Shown piece by piece: positions 7,478-15,681 of a stretch of 21,696 bases of DNA. The position numbers and the translations under genes are program-made. The stretch is from contig LT642351.1 of the NCBI GenBank assembly GCA_900128585.1, positions 1-21,696 on the forward strand. Reading direction: 5' to 3'. The notes beneath the pieces are model-generated. The model ran no database searches and was not told the origin of the DNA. It saw nothing but the letters and a program-made list of their open reading frames with translations. This DNA comes from Stramenopiles sp. TOSAG23-3 (Eukaryota > Sar). Position 1 is the stretch's first letter, and the number at the start of each line of letters is the position of its first letter.

Positions 7478-8824
7478 CTACAAACACCCGGAAAAATCTC
7501 CGTTCGCCGCTTTCCCACTAGGTGCCTTCAGGCTCAACCGAAAAAATTTAACACCGTGAGCTGCGACGGGATATGTCGAAGACCCGCAAACTGGCCCAGC
7601 GTCCTTTTTCTGTATGACGTCTCTGGCGTACGCGCGTTTAGCATACACCCCGTTCCATTTCAAATATTGCAGGTCCAACGCACACCCTTTCTGGCCCGAG
7701 TCCTCTGGGTTGTACAGTACGACCGCCAGATCACCATTTTGTAGCGGTCGGGACCACACCTCGCACCCATGACCATGTACCGCATCAAGCACCCTCCCTC
7801 CCGCAACACCCATCTTGTCTTGGTTAATTTCAATTATTTCAGAGTTGGTGAGGAGCCCCAGGGACCCTTTCGTTAGGTTACGAATATCGTTGCCCATTAT
7901 CATCGGCGCAGCGACTATGCTCCATATTGCCATCTGGGTCTCCCCCTCCACCAAGGTAATACAGTCGTTCCCAACAATCAGCATGTCGGGGTCATTCCAG
8001 TGCCCTGGGCCCGCCGCCGCAATCAGGGGCTCACTAAAATTTCCCCAGTGGTCAATAATGGACTTGAGGGAGGTCCACTCGCACTGTATGTCATCCCAGT
8101 TTCGCCACAAATTGCACCCTGCTTTGATCATATCGCCAAACGGTTTCGCACCTTCGTTGTCACCGAGGTACGCAGGCCAAGAACAGGAGTACGTTATGTT
8201 TCTATTGGTGCTTGCCAACGCAGACCCAAATTTTGGGTACCCAACAGCAAAACCTGTTTCGTTGTTGTAGCAGCCATCAAGTTTTAAATAATCAATACCC
8301 CACGACGCAAACAGATTCGCATCGATGGTTTCAAACCCTTCCGATCCAGGGTAGTGCTGGCAAGTTTCTTTGCCTTCGTCTTCGTAGATACCAAATTTTA
8401 CTTTTTTGCTGTGCACGTAATCACTAAGAGCCTTCATCCCGCTGGGAAACCTGGTCTTATTTTCCACCAAGTTCATGCTAGTCGGATCACGTTCCCAGCT
8501 CAACCAACAATCGTCAATGGAGATGGTGTCATAACCAGCATCTAAGAAGCCATCCTTTACCAAAGTATCTGTCATTTCTTTGAAGAGACGCTCGGAGATA
8601 CAACTTTCTGGATGCAGGTTGCAGTCCACTTCGCACCTGAACACTTGCCACGACATCCACCCCATGGGCGGTGTTCTGGCAAGAGACGGATTATTGGGCG
8701 ATGGCATTGCGTCCAAAATTTGACCGTTATTGCCTTCTACATGCTGCGCAAAACCGCAGGAAAAAAAGTTCACCAAAAGCAAAAATACGGCGGCAGCACA
8801 GTGCACTCGATAGTTCGCAGGCAT
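7478..8824 (-). CDS. Secreted GH27 glycosidase, alpha-N-acetylgalactosaminidase-like (second copy)
   Basis: 448 residues from the ATG at 8824 (ACCACCATG context; the upstream in-frame TTG at 8848 is not used). Residues 1-26 form a signal peptide with a strong hydrophobic core (AAVFLLLVNFFSCGFA). The GH27 domain has TPPMGWMSW (51-59), SIDDCW, YLKLDGCY with expected nucleophile D183, YSCSWPAY (S215, A218; GalNAcase-type pocket), CNLWRNWDDIQ with expected acid/base D244, and canonical GHWNDPDML (275-282). A short C-terminal beta domain ends near FFRLSLKAP. It lacks the Cys-rich insertion of the copy at 2593 and is close to the standard family length. The two copies differ widely in sequence, so the duplication is not recent. 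It is convergent with the collagen-like gene, 204 bp away; that spacer (7274-7477) is AT-rich and holds no gene. Confidence 0.93.
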   Translation of the reverse strand: MPANYRVHCAAAVFLLLVNFFSCGFAQHVEGNNGQILDAMPSPNNPSLARTPPMGWMSWQVFRCEVDCNLHPESCISERLFKEMTDTLVKDGFLDAGYDTISIDDCWLSWERDPTSMNLVENKTRFPSGMKALSDYVHSKKVKFGIYEDEGKETCQHYPGSEGFETIDANLFASWGIDYLKLDGCYNNETGFAVGYPKFGSALASTNRNITYSCSWPAYLGDNEGAKPFGDMIKAGCNLWRNWDDIQCEWTSLKSIIDHWGNFSEPLIAAAGPGHWNDPDMLIVGNDCITLVEGETQMAIWSIVAAPMIMGNDIRNLTKGSLGLLTNSEIIEINQDKMGVAGGRVLDAVHGHGCEVWSRPLQNGDLAVVLYNPEDSGQKGCALDLQYLKWNGVYAKRAYARDVIQKKDAGPVCGSSTYPVAAHGVKFFRLSLKAPSGKAANGDFSGCL

Positions 8825-9671
8825 GGTGGTTGTTGCTGTCGTATTCAAATTGGTGTCACGAAAGCTGCGACTCGTAACAATTAACTTCAGTACTTTGATG
8901 CCGTGTTAACAATAACGTCTGGTACTGCCTGCAAATATTTTCCCATTCTAGATTGGTTGATTATGTTATTGTCAATTCGTATAAGACTATCATCAAACTA
9001 CGGGGAGATCATTATTTGTTGTTGCGAGAAGAACAATTATAATATCTCATCATCATTTATAATTAATAAATAATATAATAATAGAGGAGACGACTAAATA
9101 ATAAAAAATAATAAAATAAAAAAAAATGGGGTCGGGTTGAAGAAGAAGAGAGAAGAAACAACAAGGACACAACATGTACTATCTACAGAAAAATCAATCT
9201 ATATAAGAAAAACAAAAAAACAACCAGAAGAAAGAAGAAGAAGACGAAAAACGACAAAGAAGAAGAAGAAGAAGAAGAAAGAAGAAGAAAGAAGAAGAAA
9301 GAAGAAGAAAGAAGAGAATGAGAAAAAGAAGACGAAAAACGACAAAGAAGAAGAACAAGAAAGAAGAAGAAAGAAGAAGAAGAAAGAAGAAGAAGAGAGG
9401 AACAAATACAAAAACCAAAACACAAAACGAATAAATAAAAAGATGATCGATCGATCGATTGATCGGATGGATTAATAAAATGTATTATTATTATTATTAT
9501 TATTTTTTTTGACGACGGACGATTAATATTTTATATATGTAAATAATTTAACATTAACACAGCAGGAATATTGTTTTTTAATAATGATTATTTTTTTAGA
9601 CTATATAATAATAATAATAATAATACGAAGAATACTGAATCCTTTAAAACCAGAACTATAATGTCAAAATA
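8825..9671. other. AT-rich spacer with long GAA polypurine tract
   Basis: 5' region of the second GH27 gene and 3' region of the four-TM gene. Contains TAATAA runs, the polypurine block at about 9200-9412, a GATC tandem at about 9445-9465, and TTA and AAT microsatellites at about 9482-9505 and 9606-9626. The Lys/Glu-only reading frame across the purine block is a composition artefact. Confidence 0.7.
9200..9412 (+). repeat. Polypurine GAA/AAAG tract with internal direct repeat
   Basis: About 200 bp that is almost entirely purine on the plus strand, with the core AAGACGAAAAACGACAAAGA repeated at about 9241 and 9329 (88 bp apart) and GAAGAAGAAA units between. Such tracts can form triplex DNA. 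It lies upstream of the GH27 start at 8824 and downstream of the gene ending at 9672. Confidence 0.8.
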
Positions 9672-10991
9672 TCAAAACTCTTCATTTAGTTCATGGATGT
9701 GTTTTGCCAGGGCACATTTAGCCGCAAGGGCACTGGCCTGAGAATGCAGCAACACTAAAGTTTCTTTTGTTTCACTTTCTTTCGCATGAATCTGTTCTTT
9801 CTCCGCCTCAAATTTTTCGGAATCTTCAGAGAGAGAAGCATGTTCCTTTTCCAGTCTCTTCTTCTCTTCAACTTGGTCGTCTCCTAGTGCTGCTTTTGCT
9901 GCAAGTAACTCTGAAAGTTTCTGAGTAATCTCATCGTGGTGGTCAGTATGCTGATTTTTCCGCGACAACATTAATTTATGAGCAGCATGTGCAACCATTT
10001 TCGCATGGATGACTGTTTTGTGGAGCTTCATCAGCGCCTTCCTTTTTTCGTCTTCTTCAGCAATAATAGCAGCTTTTTCAGTAGCAAGCTGTTCCATTTC
10101 ATTTTCAACGGATGGGCGAGGGAGAAGTCCTACTCCTTCGTCTTCATTGTCCTGGTCTTCCCCCGCAATTTCCTTGCTTTCCTCAAGCTCCGCAGCCTGC
10201 AGGAAGAACACGTCCTCCCTCTGACAGTGCTCAAGCTTTTTATGAAGTGCTACGTCATGGTCTTCGCTTGCTTGGGACACGAGGGCCGTTAGTTCACGGG
10301 ACGACTCAACCACGTTTGAAAAATCAATTTGTACGGCCCCGGCACCATCGCTGGTTGCTTCTTCACTGTTCTCATATTCGCCGTCCTCGTCACTGTTGTA
10401 CTCCTCTCGTTCTCGTTCCATCTGCTCTCTTTTCCTTGCCTCTGCATGCTCGTGAATCGCCATGTAGTCCTTTAATATTTGGCCCTGAGTCACTCTATGT
10501 ACATAGTGTAACAACGTTCCTACGATAAGTTGCGAAAGAATGTACGCGCCCACAAACTCGTGGACTGTCACATTGCAACCGCTACCTGTTCCAGATGTTT
10601 CGGACCACCAAACGGCCCCTACTGTATACCAAATAATTTCGAGCAAGAGACAAACGCGGTATATGGACTGCAGCCATTTATAAGAGCCGAGGTCCAACGG
10701 ATCTTTTCGAAAGAATGCCACCGTTATTATTATCTGTGGAAAAGACAGAATAGAAGATACGATGAGATAGGTCTGGAGTTTGTACTTGCAGTCCTTTCCT
10801 GCAAATGCCCCGTTCGTCCCATAAAACAAGGCCGCACCGTTCAGTCCGATCCCATATACTACGGACCAGAGGAGAAACTTGCCTTTATACCCCGACTGGA
10901 TCTCGACGTCTTTCTCCAACTTGAAATCTTGCAACGTTCGTGCAGTATACTGAGGCAGCTCCAAGCCCGCTTCTACACCGTTACTGTCCAT
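9672..10991 (-). CDS. Four-transmembrane protein with acidic, coiled-coil cytosolic tail (unrecognised)
   Basis: 439 residues from the ATG at 10991. No signal peptide is apparent. Four hydrophobic segments lie at about 38-59, 72-94, 108-129 and 144-165, with a short Cys-containing loop (GTGSGCNVTV) before the last. The remaining 270 residues are soluble and highly charged: a basic/acidic EREREEY stretch, a DEDGEYENSEE acidic patch (201-211), then long Glu/Lys/Ala-rich heptad-like helices to the C-terminus (about 295-439). I do not recognise the family. The layout suggests a membrane anchor with a cytosolic coiled-coil platform, but no catalytic motif is seen. It diverges from the TIM23 gene across 923 bp. 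Confidence 0.85.
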   Translation of the reverse strand: MDSNGVEAGLELPQYTARTLQDFKLEKDVEIQSGYKGKFLLWSVVYGIGLNGAALFYGTNGAFAGKDCKYKLQTYLIVSSILSFPQIIITVAFFRKDPLDLGSYKWLQSIYRVCLLLEIIWYTVGAVWWSETSGTGSGCNVTVHEFVGAYILSQLIVGTLLHYVHRVTQGQILKDYMAIHEHAEARKREQMEREREEYNSDEDGEYENSEEATSDGAGAVQIDFSNVVESSRELTALVSQASEDHDVALHKKLEHCQREDVFFLQAAELEESKEIAGEDQDNEDEGVGLLPRPSVENEMEQLATEKAAIIAEEDEKRKALMKLHKTVIHAKMVAHAAHKLMLSRKNQHTDHHDEITQKLSELLAAKAALGDDQVEEKKRLEKEHASLSEDSEKFEAEKEQIHAKESETKETLVLLHSQASALAAKCALAKHIHELNEEF

Positions 10992-11914
10992 ACCTTATTC
11001 CCTCCCAACGTATTTTCGTTGCACTATGTATCTACTCTGAGCTAGTTACATATGCCACATATGTCGACCGTAAGAAGAGATCAGTAGATGGTTCCTTATT
11101 TTCGAAAGAAGTCCAGGGCATCGCTTCTCGGCAACACAAACCAGAGGTAAGGCAATTAGAATCCTTGCAGCTTTTTGCAGAGGTAAGATATTGATTAGAC
11201 TCCCCTCCCCTGCCTCCTGCCTCCTCCTGCCTCCTTGCTCCTTGCAGTGAAAAAATAGTGGATAATATTTACACTACACAATATATATGCTATGTATATG
11301 TATATATATAATTTTAAATAAAGTAGAAGAAGGCTTTCAGAAGGTTTTTTTATTTTTTGTACAATTTATCAGCTGTAATCGAACAATGTTATACATAAAC
11401 ACAGCATGGTGTTTACATTTTTTTATTAGTTCTTCATCTTTTTTCTTGCTTTCTTCTTCTTCTTCATCTTTTTTCTTGCTTTCTTCTTCTTTTTCTCTGT
11501 CAGCTCCTCGTTGTCCTCTGGTATATTGTTGCTCTCAGTTGTTTTAATAAGCTAATAAGCGATGTTCTCGCATTTTCTTCGCGACGATTCTAATGGTACT
11601 TTTATGTATAGTAGTATAGTCGTTCTATTATATATTAATTAATACAATATAGCATTATACATCGTCACACCATTATTAACCACCACCACCACATGTTTGG
11701 TTGTTCGTTCTTCTTCGTTCTTCCTCCTCCACCGCATTTCTTCTTCCACAGCAAAAGTACTTTCGCGGAATGTACATGGTGTTTGCTCCCATTAGCCAAA
11801 CTTTTGTGAAATAGAATGAAACCTGTACCAACGGCAGCAATATTGTCTAACACTTTGAACGAACGTCCACAGAAACTTAGTTCTCTGAAAATATCAAGCA
11901 ATTGCACTTGAAAC
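10992..11914. other. Divergent spacer with CT-rich and 30-bp repeats
   Basis: Shared 5' region of the four-TM gene and the TIM23 gene. It holds two copies of the splice-donor-like CAGAGGTAAG (11142-11151 and 11178-11187), a CCTCC/TGCCTCC-rich patch at 11200-11247, a 30-bp tandem duplication at 11431-11490, and TTGAACGAACG at 11855-11865, 50 bp before the TIM23 ATG. A non-coding first exon for TIM23 is conceivable but I cannot place its acceptor. No protein gene is evident. Confidence 0.65.
11431..11490. repeat. 30-bp tandem duplication, two exact copies
   Basis: Bases 11431-11460 and 11461-11490 are identical pyrimidine-rich 30-mers (TCTTCATCTTTTTTCTTGCT start). It is non-coding and looks like slippage within a CTT-rich region. 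Confidence 0.9.
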
Positions 11915-12523
11915 ATGGCTGCTTACGATTCTTACGGCGGCGGCAAGGAGGACAAATATGACTCGAACAGTGACGCAGCGAACCAAACGTTCGTGAACCC
12001 GTTCGCAGGGATCGAAAACGTCGATATCGGCGGTCATTTGCAATCCCCCGGGAGCAGTGTAGAATATTTGGATGGTTACAAAGGTCGAGGCTTGTACGAG
12101 CGTTTGTCGTACAACACAGGGGTGTCTTATTTGTCAGGTATTGGTCTCGGTGGGCTCTATGGTGCCGTCGAAGGTTTGCAGAATGCCCCTTCTAGAAAGT
12201 TCAAAATTCGACTAAATAGTTTTTTGAATAGTGCTGGCAAACGCGGGTCTAGGGCCGGCAACATGCTTGCGACCCTAGCAATGATGTTTAGTATGATGGA
12301 GGCGGGCATCGAACAGGTTGAGTTGGACCATTACGTGCCCCGTGAACTTGCGGAAGTTGGAATACCGACCGCTGCTGGGTTTGCGACAGGGGTGGTGTAC
12401 AAAATGACACGTGGGCCCAAAATAATGGGACTTTACGGTCTGATGGGCGCTGGGATAATGTTCTCCTTGTATGGAGGGAGCAAATTACTAAAGCAGAGGA
12501 AATCGATAAGCGAATTCCATTAA
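11915..12523 (+). CDS. TIM23: Mitochondrial import inner membrane translocase subunit TIM23
   Basis: 202 residues from AAACATGGC at 11915. The N-terminal 60 residues are hydrophilic, as in TIM23 (intermembrane-space part). The Tim17/Tim22/Tim23 domain covers about 66-188: YNTGVSYLSGIGLGGLYG, then EGLQNAP, the family hallmark RLNSFLNSAGKRGSRAGN (99-116), then AAGFATGVVYKMTRGPK and GLMGAG. Four glycine-rich membrane segments are expected. It is a core subunit of the inner-membrane channel that imports presequence proteins. Length and N-terminal extension favour TIM23 over TIM17 or TIM22. The window gives no sign of truncation. Confidence 0.92.
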   Translation: MAAYDSYGGGKEDKYDSNSDAANQTFVNPFAGIENVDIGGHLQSPGSSVEYLDGYKGRGLYERLSYNTGVSYLSGIGLGGLYGAVEGLQNAPSRKFKIRLNSFLNSAGKRGSRAGNMLATLAMMFSMMEAGIEQVELDHYVPRELAEVGIPTAAGFATGVVYKMTRGPKIMGLYGLMGAGIMFSLYGGSKLLKQRKSISEFH

Positions 12524-12862
12524 ATTGTACATGATAGAAATTCACATTGCTTTTTTTGTATAATATTTCAGCAGCAATGCTTTGTTTGCTTGTAGACATA
12601 CTTTAGTACCATTAATTTATCTTAAACATAATAATAAGCAGCATAACATACCTTACGTTATTATATGTTATTAATACCACCCTTGTATTGTGTACTTAGT
12701 ACCTGTACCAGGTACCTTCCAAATACATGTTTATTACGAGAGTATAAAAAAAAAACGTTTGCATTCGAAATAGTACTGTACCAAATGTGACTCTTTTATA
12801 AAAAGTCTTACTTCGTAAGTCGTCAAAGTAGTTGTTGAACGAACGTATTTTTAAAAAATGCT
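12524..12862. other. Convergent AT-rich spacer
   Basis: 3' ends of TIM23 and the CFAP100-like gene. AT-rich, with TTGAACGAACG at 12835-12845, just past the CFAP100 stop. I see no gene. Confidence 0.65.
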
Positions 12863-14512
12863 TTACTGAAAGTATTTTTGATCTGCTGCATGCTCGTCTT
12901 CTTCTTCGACTGCCTCGACCTTTTTCCTTCTAAATAGCGGTTTGCTGCGAGTCATAATCGGCTTCCCCGTTCGCTTCTTTGGTGCCTGCATGGCCCGCCG
13001 CATGGATATTTCCAGTTTTTCTCGGTATTTAATTTCAGCCTCCTTCAGCCTTGCATTCCTGTAGCGTTCTCGTCGCTCATTTTCTTTGTGTTTTTCTGCC
13101 CTGACAACAAAGTCTTCCGGCATTTGTTCCATTTGCGTCAATAGTTCTTCAAGTTTGGCCTCTAAGTCCGTGAGCATCGTGAGGGTGCTTGGCTTGCTTT
13201 CTGCGTTAAAGCCACACTTCTCGTACACACCGCGGACTTTGGACTCCAACTTCTCCAACAGAGCTTTTTGCCCGTCTTCGCCGGTGCTGGCCTTTGCCCG
13301 CTTCTTCAAAGCACCGGCTTTGCTTTGCTCCTTCTCAATTTGACCTTCTAGAACGCTAATGTTTTTCGCCAACGCGGAAGTTTTTACTTCCATTTCTTGC
13401 TTCGTGCGACGGAAGGTTTGCTTCAACTCTTCCAGCGCTTGCTCTGTCTCCTGCGAGTTTTGGATAAGGAACAAGTTTTGTTCCTCCAACGCGGTAAATA
13501 TATCTAACAGCTGCTCCGGTTCCCTAAAATACATGGGCGGGTCCGAGTCCGACAAGTAATCTTCGTCCGTGTCGTCAAATTCGGGCTCAGGGGGCAACAC
13601 TGGCCCTTGCTTGGCAGCTTCCTTCTTCGATTTTTTTCGTTGCCTAATCCCTTCAGCCTCTGCTTTCCGTTTTTCTTCCGCTTCCTTCTCTGCATAATCG
13701 GCCTCGATCAGCGCACACTTTTGCTCCCACATTGCAGTCTGCTCACTGTGGACTTTCTCCCTCTTCTCTTTTGCCCGCTGCAATTTCAAGTTGTACTGTT
13801 CTTCGAAATACTCTGGCGGCGTCAGCTCGTCCAAGAACTTCTTGTACCGTTCGCAGTCCTCCAACTGCTCCTTGTACTTGTTCATTTCGTTTTCGACTTG
13901 CTGGATTTCGATGGTCAGGTTTTTGATCTTTTGTAGCTTCACTTGCTTTGCCTTGGTCGCCTCTTCTGCTAGTTTGATAGCTTCGTGGGCCTTTTGATCG
14001 TTTTCTTTCAGGAACGTATCAAAGCGGATCGCGTCCTCTTCTAGCATCAGCTCACTTTTCTTCAACGCTTGCTCTTTCATTTGTGCCTTCTCCTCCAACT
14101 TTCGGATTTCTTCACGCTTTGTGTCTAAACTCATCTGGACTAAAAACATTTCTCGCTTTTTGCTTATAAACTCTGACATACTCTCCTTTTCCCTTCGCCG
14201 GTCTTTTGATATCGCCGCCGTCGCTGCTGCGACGAGGCCTTTCGTGTGCCTGCTTTGTTTGTTCATAACGGCGCCCGCCCCTGGCAAAATATCGTCATCC
14301 TTGATGCGACGAATCTGCTGCTGCTTCATGGACGACGTAGTTTTGGCCCACACAGGCATGTTCTTGAGTCGCTCACGTTCTTCTTTCGCTTGCTTCCGTT
14401 GCTCATCCCTCATCAGGAACACTTGTTCATCGGAGGGCAAGCGAAAAGGGTTCGTAAACTCTGTGGTCATTATGTTCGTAGCGTCCGGCGCACCTGGGTT
14501 CTTATCCGCCAT
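12863..14512 (-). CDS. CFAP100: CFAP100-like axonemal protein (DUF4200 coiled coil)
   Basis: 549 residues from the ATG at 14512 (CACCATGGC). After NPFRLPSDEQVFLMRDEQ (21-38) comes a DUF4200 coiled coil at about 118-235 with the family hallmarks VQMSLDTKREEIRKLEEKA, LMLEEDAIRFDTFL and ERYKKFLDELTPPEYF. A Lys/Glu-rich stretch and an acidic DDTDEDYLSDSDPP segment follow, then a second coiled coil (about 335-510) and a basic tail. In Chlamydomonas, FAP100 (MIA1) pairs with FAP73 in the MIA complex that ties inner-arm dynein f/I1 to the doublet. Length is in the family range. This implies a motile flagellum at some life stage. The paralogous DUF4200 proteins CFAP73/CCDC42 are the main alternatives, but they are shorter. 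Confidence 0.85.
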   Translation of the reverse strand: MADKNPGAPDATNIMTTEFTNPFRLPSDEQVFLMRDEQRKQAKEERERLKNMPVWAKTTSSMKQQQIRRIKDDDILPGAGAVMNKQSRHTKGLVAAATAAISKDRRREKESMSEFISKKREMFLVQMSLDTKREEIRKLEEKAQMKEQALKKSELMLEEDAIRFDTFLKENDQKAHEAIKLAEEATKAKQVKLQKIKNLTIEIQQVENEMNKYKEQLEDCERYKKFLDELTPPEYFEEQYNLKLQRAKEKREKVHSEQTAMWEQKCALIEADYAEKEAEEKRKAEAEGIRQRKKSKKEAAKQGPVLPPEPEFDDTDEDYLSDSDPPMYFREPEQLLDIFTALEEQNLFLIQNSQETEQALEELKQTFRRTKQEMEVKTSALAKNISVLEGQIEKEQSKAGALKKRAKASTGEDGQKALLEKLESKVRGVYEKCGFNAESKPSTLTMLTDLEAKLEELLTQMEQMPEDFVVRAEKHKENERRERYRNARLKEAEIKYREKLEISMRRAMQAPKKRTGKPIMTRSKPLFRRKKVEAVEEEDEHAADQKYFQ

Positions 14513-15681
14513 GGTGTCTAGAAATTACTTGAACTAGAACTAAAACGGTGTATTGCGCGCTTCTTATTCGAAGGGTATGAAGAAATCAGTTTACAGTTCC
14601 ACGTCAAACAGAACAAAAAGAGAACAAAAGCAACCTTTCACAATTTTTTTGTTACCTTCTTTTACATTTGTCAAAGCAACTTTCTCGTTTCGTACTTTGG
14701 TTACATGATCGGAAAGACAGATGAAGTCAATGGTGTGAAGATGTTGTAATATAATATAAAATTAAAAAGTGTTATTATTATTTAATTGAGGAGAGAGAGG
14801 AGATAGATTTAATCTTCTTCTTCTTCTTCTAAAAAAAAAGAAAAAGCGTTGCTTCAGAATATAAGGATAAATTATATATATAGATAAACATAAAATAATA
14901 CATGTACTATATATATATATATGTTATTAAATTATAATAAGTGATATAATAATTCCTTAATTATTAAAATATACATGCATAAATGGCGAAACGACTAACG
15001 GTATTGTACTTTTCACAATCGGTGAAATGTTGGTTGTTTATTGTTTATTGTTTATTACTTTTAAATAGAAATAATAATTATTTTAGATTATAAAAAACGT
15101 AAAAAATAGTAGGAATTTTCAGTACAGGAACACACTATTAGGATGATTTTTAACTAATACATCAAAATAGCATAGAAGTGTTTTTTTATTTCAGAAAAAA
15201 TGGTTTAGTTTATTTTCACTATACCGATTTATATAGGTGCCAATAGGCTAAGATTACAAATACGATATTTTAAGTTTTTGCGATAAAATTCCATGTTTTT
15301 GTACTTGTAATATTTACCTATACAAATGCGTAGAGTGAAACTAAACTAAACCATTTTTTGTGAAATAAAAAAACACTTCTTTGCTATTTCTATGTATTAG
15401 TTAAAAATCATCCTAATGGTGTGTTCCTGTAATGAAAAATCCTATTTTTTAGGTTTATTATAAAAAGAACAATAAAAAATATAAAACCTAATATTAACAC
15501 TAACACTATAATTAGGGTTGGTATACTATTAGGAGAAATAATTCTTGTGGTGCCAATTATTTGGTACCGTACCGTATCTCTTTCTGGCTTGTCCGGAATA
15601 CGCGTTAACTTAAAAAAAAAAGTCATTTTATTTGTTGTCGGTTTTGGTTTCAATGAAGGCGATGAAACGATTGTGATACAA
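14513..15681. other. Long AT-rich spacer containing an inverted repeat
   Basis: 1.17 kb between two minus-strand genes. The first half has GA-rich (14788-14806) and CTT (14816-14830) tracts plus TA microsatellites (14871-14935). The second half is dominated by the inverted repeat at 15101-15450. The short reading frames here have no recognisable product. Confidence 0.7.
15101..15450. repeat. Long imperfect inverted repeat (MITE-like or hairpin)
   Basis: Arms at about 15101-15237 and 15317-15450 are reverse complements of each other, roughly nine in ten bases matching by eye, separated by a loop of about 79 bp. Shared stretches include ATGATTTTTAACTAATACAT and AAAAAATGGTTTAGTTTA. Weaker pairing continues outward (TTATAAAAA) and into the loop (ATTACAAATAC against GTACTTGTAAT). 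There is no coding capacity. It could be a non-autonomous foldback/MITE element, or, if transcribed, a long hairpin RNA. No clear target-site duplication was found. Confidence 0.85.

Noticed and set aside
9137-9475. 112-residue Lys/Glu/Arg-rich open frame
   Set aside because: It is the translation of a GAA/AAAG purine tract in an AT-rich spacer, with no domain; the reverse frames are equally open (poly Ser/Phe).
15408-15653. 81-residue minus-strand frame with a hydrophobic stretch
   Set aside because: AT-rich spacer partly inside the inverted repeat; hydrophobicity follows from A/T-rich codons and there is no good start context.
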